Shown here piece by piece: positions 37,351 to 50,498 of a stretch of DNA of 64,000 nucleotides. Within the stretch, counting starts at the first letter, position 1. Each line of letters begins with the position of its first letter. The position numbers and the translations under genes are program-made. Source of the DNA: Tanytarsus gracilentus (taxonomy: Eukaryota; Arthropoda; Insecta; Diptera; Chironomidae); contig JAXRKN010000021.1 in the NCBI GenBank assembly GCA_038502055.1, positions 186,001-250,000 of the forward strand, given 5' to 3'. The notes under the pieces were generated by a model, which saw only the letters and a list, made by a program, of their open reading frames with translations, made no database searches and had not been told where the DNA came from.

Positions 37351-40300
37351 ATGAAGAAACTTTTCTTAGCTGCGTTTTTAACGCTTTTAGTTTTTCAAGT
37401 AAGAAATGAAAATTTCAGTTAATTTTGTTTATTAATTTTATTTTATTTTTCACAGTCAATTGATTGCCAAAACATAAATGTCGTAAAATCAAACTGGGCA
37501 TTCAGTGGTTTTACAATTTCAACGTCTTGGTCAGTCACTGATATCACAAAATTTTCTAATGTGTCAACGAATGTGATCCAACTTAAAACTTCAACTCTGA
37601 CAGTAAGAAAATTAAATAATTAAAAATAAATTATAGTAATTAATTCTTCCACAGTCAATGATCGTCGCTTACTCAATACTCGGAATTCAAGCTTCAACGT
37701 CCTCAAAAACTTTAACATCCATTTCAAAAACGGTTAAGGCCATGCAGGTTCAAACCATGGCCTCAAACCTGACGACCTTAAATGCTTTAATTAGTGAACA
37801 GACAATAAATTTAGCCCAAACAAGCTGCACAAACTTGGCTTATATTCTTTTAAGAATTGAATCTTCATGCGTTGGTAGATCAATCATTGGAAGTCCTGAA
37901 GTTATTGATGGCTATGACATGAGCTATCCCGACCCTCAAAATTTAACGACTGTTGGTGCTCAGGCTCAAGCTGTGAATTTATTTCAAGAGTTTATGCCAA
38001 TGGAAGTTTCAAATTATTGTCAGCAGTTTTTCGATTTATCAAAGACAGTTGAAGTAAATTGTTCCATTTGTCCAACTGAAGAGCAATGCAACATGGTGAG
38101 ATTTACTTTTTCGTTAAATATTTTTCATTACAAATTATTTTCTTAGGTCATTGATAAATGGCAAATTGTTTCAACTTCAATCTCAGATTACGAAAATTCA
38201 ACAGTCAAAGCTACGAACTTAATCAGATCCGTCAGCAAAACTGTTCGAGCATCTCTCATTGATGCTCTCAACTCTACAAATATTTTGATTGTTAACATGA
38301 GAGAATGCTCAAAGTGTCTCAACACTGGCTGCACTAAAAATCAAGCTGTTGCTTTTCGACCATGCGATAGAAGAAAAAACAATGGAAGCTTGTCAAGTTC
38401 TGATAGGAAAGAATATTGTCGTCAAAAAGCGAGTTCATCAGCGAGAAGGCACAGCAGAAATAATAGCAGAGCTAGAAAGGGAAGAAAAAGAAAGTCAACA
38501 CAGAGAGAAAGAAAAATGATGAGCAATAACAGAAAACACTGGAAGAAAGTTAACGAAAAAACTGAACTTATGGAAACGAACTTTGATAAAGTTGCAAAAT
38601 CATCGAAATCTAAATCATCAGTTAGAAATGAAATGATCAATTACAGTTCTGCGTATGGAATTTTTATCAAAACAATTTTCAATCTTACTGAGGAAGTAAG
38701 TGAAAGTGCAACGAACATATCAAATGCCGCAACTGAAATTTCAAACGAAAAAATTAGAGAAGCGACAAAAGCTTTCAATGTCGAAATTTATAACTTTACC
38801 TCAAAAGTTCTAACTGATAATTATGAGAGTTGTCTTAACTTCTCGAACGATGCCAGAAATCTTCTATTCGAGTATTTAAATGAAGTCAGTAAATGTGATG
38901 ATGCTATGACTCAGTTTACTCAACAAATTTTTGTAAATATTTCAATTGCTTTTACTGCGTGGATTGAGCAGATCAATTACTTTTCAAATTGTCACGATAA
39001 ATGCGTCGCAGTTTATTGTCCATTCGTTAAATATCGATCGACCACTTCTTATAAAGGTTGTTTCTTTTGTAAAAGATATTTACCGAAAATTTACAATAAT
39101 GAGACGATCAAAAGTTCTTATAAAAACTGCAATATTGAGGTGAGTTAGAGATAGAAGAGATAGTTAGAGACGTGTTGTTTTTTAAAGCAGCACACGTCAG
39201 AAATTTCAACCTTCATTAATTGAAAAATAATATTTAATCTCTTTTCTACAGTGCTCAACTGAAATGCAAATGAAGACTTTAAACATCTCAGGATCTGCTC
39301 AGCTTCAAATCGAAATCAATGAAGTTGAAGCTCAGAATGCTCTGGAAATGGTTCAAAAATGTGTTGATCTAACTTTGGCTAATTATCAGCAAAAACTGTC
39401 TGTTATTAGAACTGCCTATGATGCTTGCGCACCAGCTACCACAACGACGTCAACAACAAGTACCTCAACAACAAGTACGACGACTGAAGACCCTACGACA
39501 ACAACAAGTACTTCAACAACTGTCGATCCTTATGTCATTCTGGACCAAAAACTTTCTGATCAATTGGCAGCTTTAAATAACACAATTAGTCAAGTTCAAA
39601 CGCTTTTAGCTGAATGGCGTGTTCAATCAATTCAATCGTTAGTTGATTGTTATAATGCATTATTGGAGCTAGTTGATTTTGTTGAAGTACTGGTGAAAGA
39701 TTCGCAAGCATCACTAAGAACTTTACCCTTGGCTGATGCAACTTTAATGGTTGATGAAGTTTTAGAATCTGTAGCTGGTGTCACAGGCACTCAACCACTT
39801 AGTGAATGTGAGGACTTGGTGAGCACAACTACGACCACAGTTGAGAGTACAAGCACCTCAACAACGACCACAGTTGAAAGTTCAAGCACTTCAACATCGA
39901 CAACGCAAACAACAACGACCCTCGCACCTTGTGGCACTTTTGTTGCATACGATCAAATCAACGCACCAAATGATCCAATCACGAAAGGTTTTGCCGGCGG
40001 TTTTAATCTTCAAAATATCACAGCTTATGTCGCTCATGGAAATGTGAGTTGCAACAATCAAATGCCACTTCCAGGTCACATTGTCGTCAATCCACCAACA
40101 CCTAAAAAATCGGGAGTTTATGTCACTTGCAATACTGGCGAAAAATTTAGTGAAACGACTGGTTTATATCTCTTGAATCATCCCAACTTGGTTTATGTTC
40201 CTGCAAACAGCACAAATTTGTGGAATATTCCAGGAACTTTAAAAATTAATTCAACTTCTTACGTTTTCTGTTATGGAAGATTTTTCTATGGTGGTCGATA

Positions 40301-40418
40301 TGTTTTGGGAAAAGTTCGAAACACTGATGCGACTGGAAAGGCATCAACGATGTTCTACAACACTCCTGGAGGTGAAGTTTCAAGTTCGACCTATGAAGTT
40401 TTAACTTGTAAACTATAA
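37351..40418 (+). CDS. Array gene 3: secreted mucin-linked DM9-like protein
   Basis: Five exons, 37351-37398, 37456-37602, 37655-38095, 38147-39139 and 39252-40418, give 931 aa. Signal peptide MKKLFLAAFLTLLVFQ, N-glycosylation-rich helical region, the Cys/Arg/Lys block, mucin-like linkers (TTTTSTTSTSTTSTTT type) and an intact intron-less C-terminal DM9-like domain ending YEVLTCKL. Exons 1-4 differ from array gene 2 by only a few residues, including the introns, so the two are recent duplicates. The C-terminal domain instead matches genes 1 and 4. Presumably extracellular; the combination of a sticky glycosylated stalk and a lectin-like head suggests a surface-coating or recognition role, which is inference only. 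Confidence 0.85.
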
Positions 40419-40512
40419 ACTTGAAGAATTTTTAAACGAAAATCATAAAAAATTTAAATATCAAATAAAGTTTGAAAAAAGTATCTCATCTTAATGTCAT
40501 GTCAATTGTTGA

Positions 40513-40528
40513 AACAGCTGCGCTTGTG
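40513..40528 (+). promoter_or_regulatory. Conserved upstream motif of array gene 4
   Basis: AACAGCTGCGCTTGTG at ~280 nt before the ATG, one base different from the gene 2 copy although the surrounding DNA has largely diverged. Confidence 0.5.
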
Positions 40529-40745
40529 TTCTTGAAGGTAGTTAAACAAACTCTCATCAGCGTCAGAGCTTCAAAACATTCATGGATAAAAAACACCTGC
40601 ATATAATTTTAAAACATTCAATTTATTTAAAAAATCGAATTATCTTCATGAAAGTATCTAAATTAGAAAACACGTAAATTTTTTTGACTCCACCTTATAA
40701 AAATTGAGTTTCGTTAAATTCTCGAAAAAATTACGAAATTTTCTG

Positions 40746-40752
40746 TATAAAA
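40746..40752 (+). promoter_or_regulatory. TATA box of array gene 4
   Basis: TATAAAA lies 53 nt before the ATG, a suitable distance for a short 5' UTR. A second ttataaaa occurs near 40694. Confidence 0.5.
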
Positions 40753-40804
40753 TCTAAAACTTACGCACTAATTGATTAAGTTTATTTCTTGATTTTAAAA
40801 AGTG

Positions 40805-43800
40805 ATGAATAAATTTATCTTAGCTGCGTTTTTAACGCTCTTGGCTTTTCAGGTGAAGTTTGCCCTAGAAAAATTATATTTAATTAAAACTTAGTTAAAA
40901 ATTAATAATTGTTCTCTAGTCAATCGATGGTCAACCGCTTCTTCTCAACTTTTTCTACTCACTTTGGTCGTTTTGTGGTTTCACAATCATAACAGCATGG
41001 TCCATTGTAGAAATAACAACTGCAACTGTGGTTTCTGTCGTCATTCGACTTCAAAGTTCAACTCTTATTGTACGTTTTTCTTTTTATAGTATTTAAATAT
41101 TGATTTAAAAGGATTGAAAAATATCCAAGATGGTTTTTCGAATCCACGTCATCGATTATTTTATTATAATCCTAAAATTAATCGTTACGAATTTTTTATT
41201 TATTTTAATTATTTTCATTTGAATTAGTTTTAGTTATATTTGTTTTAGATTATTAATTTTTTTGATATTAATTATTTTTTTTTTAATATCCAGTCGATTT
41301 TGTTAACGAACCAAAAACTTGGTCTTCAAGCTGCCACCACCTCAGTAGCTCTATCATCAATCAATCCAACCATCTCAATTATGCAAATTCAAAGTAGTTT
41401 ATCAAATATGACGACCTTAAACGCATTGATGAGTGAACAGACGATAAATTTAGCTCAATCTAGTGGAACAAACTTGGCTTACTTACTTCTCAGAATTCAA
41501 GCAGCTTCTTGTGGTCAAAATATTACAGGAAGTCCGGAAGTTGTTTCTGGGTTTGATTCATCTTTTCCAGAGCAACAAAATTTAACAAACGTTAGTTCAC
41601 AAGCTCAAGCAGTGATTCAACTATCTTTCAACTTATCATCAGAAATTATGAACTATTGTCAGCAATTTTCTGACGTGGTGAAAACTGTAAATGTTAATTG
41701 CTCAAGTTGTCCGACCTTCGTACAATGTCAGCAGGTGAGTTTGAAGAAATTTTATTTTTCAAGAAGCTCTTAGATACTTTAAGAAATTTACTAAAAACTC
41801 ACTCAATCAGGTTGTCACAAAATGGCAAAACGCTTCAATTTCAATCGCAATATTCACTAATTCAACTGTTGTTAATTCAACTCTCATTAAATCTGTCAAC
41901 ATTACTGTTCAAAATACTTTTATCGATGCTATTCGATCAACTAACATTTTGATTGTTAACATGAGAGAATGCTCAAAATGTCTCAACACTGGCTGCACTA
42001 AAAATCAAGCGGTTGCTTTTCGACCATGCGATAGAAGAAAAAGTAATGGAAGCATGTCAAGTTCTGATAGGAAAGAATATTGTCGTCAAAAAGCGAGTTC
42101 ATCAGCGAGAAGACACAGCAGAAACATCAGCAGAGCTAGAAAGGGAAGAAAAAGAAAATCAACTCAAAAACAAAGAAAAATGATGAGCAAAAATAGAAAA
42201 CATTGGCGAGGTGTATGGCAAAGAGCTCGAACAATGGCGACAAATTTCAATTTTAATGCAACAACTTTAACGATTTCTAATTTGATTGTAAAAAATCAAA
42301 TGATCAATTTTGGATATTTCTTCGGTAATTTTACTCTAAAATCAGGAAATTTAACGGAGCAAGTGAGTCAAAATGCAACAGACACCGTCAATAATGCAAC
42401 TGCACTAGCTAACGGAATGATCGCAAATGTCACTCAAGCTTATCTCTCTGATGTTTCACTGTTCGTTTCTAAAGTTGTAAATGACAATATTGAAAGTTGT
42501 TTAAATTATGCGCAAGATGCTGGAAATTTGCAATATGAATTAATGGCTCAAATCAGTAATTGCACAAAAGCTCTTGATCAATTAAATCAACAAATGCTGG
42601 TGAATATTTCGGTAACTTACACTGGATGGGTTCAGTTGATAAATTCATTTTCAAATTGTCACGATAACTGCGTCGGTAGTTACTGTCCTTTCATAAGGTT
42701 TAGAACGAGAACTGCAATCAATGTTTGTTTCTTACTGAAAAAAATTCTACCAAGAATTTATGAAACTCAATCGAGCATTGATTCATATAGAAAATGTCAT
42801 TCAGAGGTTTGGTAAAAATATATTTTGAAGCATTTTAAACTTAAAGTTTTAATTTTTACAGTGCTCAACTCAAATTCAATCAACAACCATTAACATCACC
42901 GCAGTTGCACAAATTCAAATGGAAACAAATGCAAATTCCACTCAAGAGGTTCTGCAAAAAGTTCAAGATTGCGTCAATTCTACTTTGATTACTTTTTACT
43001 CGAAATTGGATCAAGTAAAATCTGCTTATGATACTTGCGTTGGATCGTCTTCAACTACATCTGGATCAACTGCTACTCCAGTTGTAACTGAATCAACTTT
43101 ATCAGGTTCAACCGATCAATCTTCATCGAGCACTGAAATTCTTCAACCTTGTGGCACTTTCATTCAGTATGATCCAATTAATGCACCAAATGATCCAATT
43201 ACTAAAGGTTTTGCCGGCGGTGTTGACTTACAAGATCTCACAGCTTATGTCGCTCATGGAAATGTGAGTTGCAACAATCAAATGCCACTTCCAGGTCACA
43301 TTGTCGTCAGTCCACCAACACCTAAAAAATCGGGAGTTTATGTCACTTGCAATACTGGCGAACAATTTAGTGAAACGACTGGTTTATATCTCTTGAATCA
43401 TCCAAACTTGGTTTATGTTCCTGCAAACAGCACAAATTTGTGGAATATTCCTGGAACTTTGAAAATTAATTCAACTTCGTACGTTTTCTGTTATGGAAGA
43501 TTTTTCTATGGTGGTCGATATGTTTTGGGAAAAGTTCGAAACACAGATGCGAATGGAAAATCATCGACAATGTTCTACAACACACCTGGAGGTGAAGTTC
43601 AAAGTTCTGATTATGAAGTTTTAGTTTGTCGTGATGGAAGTTCATCAACGACTGCAAGTGATTCAACCACTGTCAGCACAAATAGTGTAAGTCCAACAAT
43701 CTCAAGCGTTAGTAACTCTACAGCCAGCCCAACTGTGGCTTCAACTTCAACTGCAACAACAACAATCTCTACAGCTCCATTTACTGCTTCATCTGCATCC

Positions 43801-44301
43801 ACTACTACAACTCAACCTTGTGGCACTTTTGTTGCATACGATCCAATTAATGCACCAAATGATCCAATTACTAAAGGTTTTGCGGGCGCTGAAGTTCTTG
43901 GTGTCAAAAATTTTGTTGGCTATGGAAATACAACATGTGATGGTCAGTCTCCACTACCTGGTTACATAATTGAAAATCCAATATTTCCAAGAAAACGTGG
44001 AATTTACTCTTCCTGTTCGTTGGGTGAAAAATTTGATGATAAAGCAGTTTTTTATCTCTTAAATCATCCGGACTTGGTTTACGTGCCAGCCAACAGCTCA
44101 AGCTTATTGAGTGTCTCAAATCCACTTCGTTTACAATCCACTAACAGTGTTTTCTTTTATGGAAGATATTTCAATTTAATTAATCATGTTTTGGGTAAAG
44201 TTCGAAACAACGGACCGCCGTTTCTGATGCAATACACAACTGGTCTTGTTCAGCTCTCAACTTTACAATTTGAAGTGCTCACATGCCGTTCACAAAATTA
44301 A
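40805..44301 (+). CDS. Array gene 4: secreted protein with two DM9-like domains
   Basis: Five exons, 40805-40852, 40920-41069, 41294-41734, 41811-42806 and 42862-44301, give 1,024 aa. Signal peptide MNKFILAAFLTLLAFQ; divergent N-terminal helical region; the same Cys/Arg/Lys block (MRECSKCLNTGCTKNQ..., ~residues 260-345) almost unchanged; helical region with many N-glycosylation sites; Ser/Thr linker; first DM9-like domain nearly identical to genes 1 and 3; a second Ser/Thr linker; then a second, diverged copy (FFYGRYFNLINHVLGKVRNN ... FEVLTC). Exon sizes and phases parallel genes 2 and 3. The donor of exon 4 reads GAG|gtttgg, which is weak, but phase 0 and the frame of exon 5 require it. An aataaa occurs ~55 nt after the stop. 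Confidence 0.83.
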
Positions 44302-47300
44302 TCATTGATGTAATTTTGTAAGAAAGTTATTAATATATAACTTTGATGAAAATCTGAATAAAAAATTCAAACGAAATTAAATTAATTTTTAAAAATTTTA
44401 GAAGTCACGAAAATGAAAATTTATAATTGATTGAATTTGACATTGAATAACACTTGAATAAATTCGTAAAGATGCGTATTTGATATTCAACCAATAAAAA
44501 AAATTATAGATCAGGAAATATTTTTTAACTGGCTACAAAACAGACTTTCGAATTTTATTTAGTGACATTGAAAAGTATGATAGAAACCCAAAAATTAAGA
44601 TAGTTTAATGAGAAGCTTTTCAATACTCTCAAAGTCCTCCAAGGCTCTCTGTGACGCCGCTTCCTATTTTCGATATCGACTTGTTTTTTTGATTACTCGT
44701 ATCTATTCTAGTTCTCTCATTGTTTTCCGTCCTGGTAGTGAGAGGAGATAGACATGAAGTAAACAGCTCTGATTATTTGTGTCATATTTATTATATTTGA
44801 TTTATTTATTTAGTCAAATAAATCGCGCATATTAACATTAGCCGATCTTATTTTTCACAGTTCTCAGACTCAATACTTTCATGATATCAGTCTTAAGAAT
44901 TTAAAAAAATTTACAATTGCTCAAAGTCTACTCAATATTTTGCTATAATGATGATAATTTTGCACCACACTTATGAGAAATAATTTTTATCAACACAACT
45001 TTGATCGACACTTTTTTCGATACAATTAAAATTTAAATTTTTAGTACTCAGCTTGATATAAAATAAGAATAATTTGATGAGAAAGTCAGTAGATTTAAAA
45101 AATTAATCAGACTGAGAGCAGCTTGCAGTTATCTTAATTAAAATCAAGATGACATCAAAGATATTATTTAAAATCGAGGAGTTTCCTCAAAATATTTCAC
45201 CAAAATAACAAAAAAATTATAACAACAGTTTTGTCGACGATTGAGAGACTTTTTAACACCGGTCGTTTTTGATTTTTCACCGAATTCTCTTCTTGATGTA
45301 AAATGAGCTGAATAAAAAATTGTTTAAAAAATAATTTGTGTGATTTTTAATTTTTTTTAAATTTACAATAAGTTTTTGTTAAAATTGAATTTTGATATTT
45401 ATTTATTTGTGAAAATTTGCTTGCACTGTTTCATTAAAATGCGCGAAGATCTTTTTTAATACTTGTCTTTTTTACCTCCTTAAGAGTTGAAAATATCATA
45501 GAGAGTTGACTTAATTTTCTTCTCATACCAAAACTCTTTGTTCCAAAATATTTTATCATATGAAAGAAAATGCTATTGATTGAACAAATAAATAAATTGA
45601 TTAATTGATTTCCTTTAAATATTTTAAGCTAATGAACTATAGATTGAAATTTAAAATGTTTTTAAGGCATTTTTATCTAAAACTTTTTTAAATCATTTAA
45701 ATTCAATTTGAAATGTTTTAAGTTTTCAAACACTTGAGGATTCTTAATTTATTCAAACATCTTAATTATTTATTTAATAGGAACCTAATAAAACCTAATA
45801 AATTTTAAATAATCATATAAAATAATTTAATGCAAATGCGTTTAAAGAACTGATAGAAATTACTCTAAAAATAAAAATATATTTAAATAAGTAATATTAC
45901 TTAATAATTTGTTTTTCACAAATAAAGTAAACAAAAACAGAAACGAATTCTCAACGAGTCAGTGAATTAATTAATAACAAAAGTAAGTATTTTCTCAATT
46001 CCAATTAATTGTATTTAACCTTAACAAAAAATAACATTAAGAAATAAATTTTTAAATTTAAATGTAACAATTCTTAAGGACAAAAATATTTTTTAAAAAT
46101 TAAATTAAATTTTTTAATCATGTGAAAAAATGTTTTAAATTCTGCTTTAGACACTTGTATAAAGTCTGAATTTTTTCTAGACATAAAATATTAAATGAAA
46201 CCTGAATTTAAAAAATAAATTAATTAATAGAAAATTCTAGTATTCACGAAATGAAACAAAAATAGAGACAGAGTGTCATCATGTCAGTGAACTTGCAATT
46301 AATTAATAAATTTATTGTTGCATTTGAGTAAATTTAACCTCGACTAAATATCGCGTGCAAACTGCAAATAATCAAATAATAACATTAAAAAAAACTTTTT
46401 AAAAAGCTCCACAAAATAATAATTAAAAAAATAAAAAACGTTACCTGAAAAAATTTCAAATGTTTTAATTCAATATATTTTCATCGTGGGACTCACGTGA
46501 TGCTGAAAACAGACTTTTTAGTTATTAAAACATCCAATAATTGTTTTTAATTTTTCCTAATGAAGAATGACATAAACGTGACCTGCACATGATTCAATGT
46601 TTCATTAAAACTAAAAATTTAAATGTTTAAAAATGAAAATATATTGAAGTTTACATTCAGTCACAGATCAAAAGAGTTGATGAAAAATTTAAATTAAGTG
46701 AAAATATTTAAATATTTTGGAACCAAATGAGTTTAAGTTGAGCTCGTAAAATATAAACCTGAACTCGATTTATGCTCGTGTGGTACATGAAATATTTTTC
46801 ACATCAAAATTATTAGCTAATTTAAAATTAAAAAAAATCTCTTAAAAAATCAGTAAATGACTTCTCCAAAAATTTGTTCGTGCTCGATGAGTTTTTTAAA
46901 CCTCAACCATTCGGCACAAGCGTTTGATATTGATGAAATTTAACGTTTGAACCAAATGGCTTTGGTAAAGATAAACTTATTATTTTTTAGTGGACAATCA
47001 ATGCGTAGAAAGAAAGTGCAGGGGTTTTAGGATTTAGTTGAAATAATCTAACAAAATGAATTTATTTATTTTATTAAGCGCACAAATATGCACAGATGTG
47101 CACACAAAAAAATCCGTCCACTTGCTTTCCAGGCGATGTGGACAAAAGTGTTTTTTTATTAAAGCTCAAAAAAGAAAGAAAGATGGTTAAGATTATTTTA
47201 TTAAAAATTTCACAAACCAATTTTTTTTTATATTTTCACATCAATTAATTTTTTTCCTACAAAAATATTTTAGATTCAATGTTAACAGATCCAACTACAA

Positions 47301-47653
47301 AAGTTGAGATCACAAAAATTTGTAAATTAAAAATTTGACTAGAAAACTTTTGAAAATTTTTTTTGAAATTAAATTTTAGCGGCAATAGGTGCGGAAAGCA
47401 ATTTATAAGTTGAGGTAACGATCAACGTTCTTCCAACACTATCCCTAGAGTGAGATGTAGAAAGAATTTTTTTTGTCATAAAACTTTTTTGGTCCAAATT
47501 TATTCTAAAGCGGTGCGAATTTTTTATAAAAAGCTTTCTAGATGATTAAAATCATGAAATTTGATGATTTTTGTAAATAAGTTAATGATGAATTTTTGAA
47601 ATGCCCAACAAAAAATATTTTGCATCTACTTCAAGCGCTTAATAAATTTTTTA
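44302..47653. other. Gene-poor 3.3-kb region
   Basis: The region lies between two converging 3' ends and is very A+T-rich. No open frame with protein-like features, no tRNA-like boxes and no long repeat were recognised. A slightly more G+C-rich patch sits at ~44620-44760 and another at ~47390-47455. Unseen non-coding RNAs cannot be excluded. Confidence 0.45.
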
Positions 47654-50498
47654 TTACATATCGAGATCATCAGTTGAGTCTGCGAGTCCGTTCAGCATCA
47701 ATCTCTGTTCTTTCTTTTTCCCCTTCTGCTTCGACCTTCGATTAATTACACCATCAGGTTCGTCCATCATCCTCAATATCATCGACTCATCCGACGCGCC
47801 AGTAATTGGAGCAATTGAAATGTCACGAACCGCCCGGAAATTACCGCAATTATTTAAATGTTCATTTTCGAGTCGAAAATAATTCCAAATAAATCTTCGA
47901 AAGACTTCGAGGGGTGAAAGAATCGAGAACATAATGTCCGAGTCAATGTAACCCATTTCAATTAGTGACATCGAGAGTGTCCAACCAAAACGAAGAACAA
48001 GATCTTCGATTATCGCAATGTAGTAGAACCACTGAAAAATTTGACGATTTTAACAATAAATATTTTAAATTTTCCACGTAAACATAAATTGAAAAAATTC
48101 GAAAGTTAAAATTTAAGTTTAATTTTTGAAAAAATAAATAATAATCGAAAAAATCAAAAAAGTCAAAAGGTATTTTTTTAATTTCACGTAAATTTAACTA
48201 ATTTAAAAACTTTTTAAATATAAAAATGTATAAAATATAAATTTTCAACTTAAAATTTTTTTATGTCCTTAGGTGGTAAAGATCAAAATATTATCAACTT
48301 ACCGAAGTGTAAACAATTTCCTCTCTCAAGAATTTATTTTCACCCTCCATTGTTGCAAAAAGTCCCCAATCCATAAAAATGTCCCATCCATAAGTGAAAC
48401 ACGATGAAAACACCAATGACACAATCCAGAGGTAGAAAAATGGATTATTTGTTGATTTTTCGTAATTGTCCGTCGTCGCAAATGAAATCGATGAGAAAAT
48501 CACGACGAAAAAGGAAGAAGCATATTTTGCGGCATTTGCGAGATGAGGAAAAGTTTCTTTCGTGTCACGATAACGTCGAAGACATTGAGCAAATCTAAAG
48601 TAGGCCGGAAGCATCGCGACAATGGTTCGAATGGCGATCGAGTCGGTGCAGTGTTGAGGATCTAAAAGAGATTCATGAAAATTTGAATTTAAAAATTATT
48701 TAATTTCAACTCACTGTCAATTTTGCTCCAATCTGTGTTTGTCACATAGAAGCAAAAAAAATACTGAAGATCTAGAAAAGCTGGCACAACGCTCAAAAGT
48801 TGATCGGCGATCCAAAAGTCAGCAAAATTAACGTAAAAAAATGGCGCACAAATAACTCTGCCGACAATTTTCATCGCCCAAAATCTCGCTTCATGTCTGA
48901 AAGTCTTTGTCGGATTAAAAACAAAAGCAGCCATGCAGGTGTAGAGTAAAAGTGGATTGACATATGGTGGAATGCTGAGGGCATTACTGAAGATGAAACA
49001 TAAAACCGAAATACACCAAAGAACGCCAAAAACGGACGCAATTTCCATGATGTGTTGCTCTGATAAATGATTTCGAGGATTAATCTCAAAAATGAGGACA
49101 TGATTAACACCGCAAGACCGCCAACCGTAAACGTTGATTGCCCATAAAAATAGAAATTCAATTACTAAAAAAAATTATTAAAATAATTTAAAATTTTAAT
49201 TAAATTTCACCTAAAAACGGAGCTCTGTACAGTCTCATCGCTGACTTCCAACTTCCACCCGGCACACCTTTAAAAAGTACCGCAATAATCACAGCAACAA
49301 CCAACACCAAAAATGCACCCGAAAACAGTCCAACTTTAAAAGTTGTCCATGGACTCTGTTGCTCACCCAATGGCGGGACTCGCAATTTTTTCATCGCCTT
49401 CTGTCGATCGCCACCTTCAATCTCTTGCGTCACAACATTCTCAGTTTCACTAATTAATTTATCAATGTCCTTATTCGTGTAAAAGTGACCCATTTCCACG
49501 TGATCTTCGCGCCACTTTGCACCAAACTCAACATTCAAGAGCTTATCGTGTTTTTTTAAAATTTTTCGAAATCCAGTAAAATTTAAATTTTGATAATTTT
49601 GCAGCAAAACGAGCGAAAGATAAAATTCAGAAAAAGCCAATTTTAGTTCTTGAATTTTTCGAACATCTTTTTTCTTTCTTATTAAAAGATTTTTGCGAGA
49701 TCTTTGAAATTTTTCGACTGTAATTCCTTCATTTTGAGCTTCTGATAGGTCGGACCGAAGCGCTGCATATTTTCTGGTCGCTTCCGCTAGTTTTTCTGAG
49801 TAAAATGTGTTGATTTTTGCGAGTTCACTGTCGCAATAGTTGAAAAATTGTTCATCAAATTTTGCAAAGTATCGAGTTAGAATTTCAGGATCGGCGAGTT
49901 CAGCGCTGGGTGAGGCTTCGATTGCATTGTAGAGCATCTGCTTCATCTCCTAAAAATTTATAAGAATTTGTTTAATTTTAGATTAAAAAATTTTCCCGCT
50001 TTTTTATTTTTCCCCTCGTAAAATTTTCTCCTTGTAAATTTTCTCCTAACTTTTCTCCGCAAAATCAACAGCGAGAGAACTTAAATTTAATCGGAGAGTC
50101 TTTTCTCTCTCACTTTCATACATTTTCACATGTTGATCTACTTTTGAGTCACTCTTTCTCTCTCCCATCTGTTTCTCCTTCTTTAAATATTGTATTGGGC
50201 ATGCGCGGAAGGTTTTCAATTTTTTTATGATATGTAATAACATATTTTTGGTGTTTAAAGTTAAAATTTAACTTTTTTCAATGAAATTTAAATTGAAACT
50301 TGAAGTTTTTTGATGGTTTTATATTTTGATTTTATTTGTGTCATTAATCTCACCTCATAGTTGATGTATTGCTTTCTAAAATCAAAAATTACACGTTAAA
50401 ATTTATTTTTCTCAATTTTAACTTTAAATATAATGAATATAAACAATTTACCGCCATTCGGATGTGATGTGTGTGGTTAGATGCTCGGCAAACTTCAT
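47654..50498 (-). CDS. XPR1: XPR1-type phosphate exporter (SPX and EXS domains)
   Basis: Six exons, 50498-50452, 50375-50354 (22 nt), 49949-49211, 49164-48715, 48661-48303 and 48031-47654, give 664 aa; vertebrate XPR1 is about 696. It begins MKFAEHLTTHITSEWRKQYI, the conserved SPX start. The SPX domain (to ~190) contains FYSEKLAEA, NFTGFRKILKKHDKLL with the lysines that bind inositol pyrophosphates, and LISETE. Membrane helices start near residue 230, and the EXS domain contains NPTKTF, FADFWIADQL, CLRRYRDT, FYLWIV, FLREEIVY and FRRFIWNYFRLENEHLNNCG. XPR1 is the plasma-membrane inorganic phosphate exporter of animals, gated through its SPX domain. The tail is shorter than in vertebrates and ends DDLDM. 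No defects were seen. Confidence 0.95.

Noticed and set aside
47654..50498. A virus-related origin suggested by the XPR1 name
   Set aside because: XPR1 is a normal animal phosphate exporter; the name only reflects its use as a receptor in mammals.
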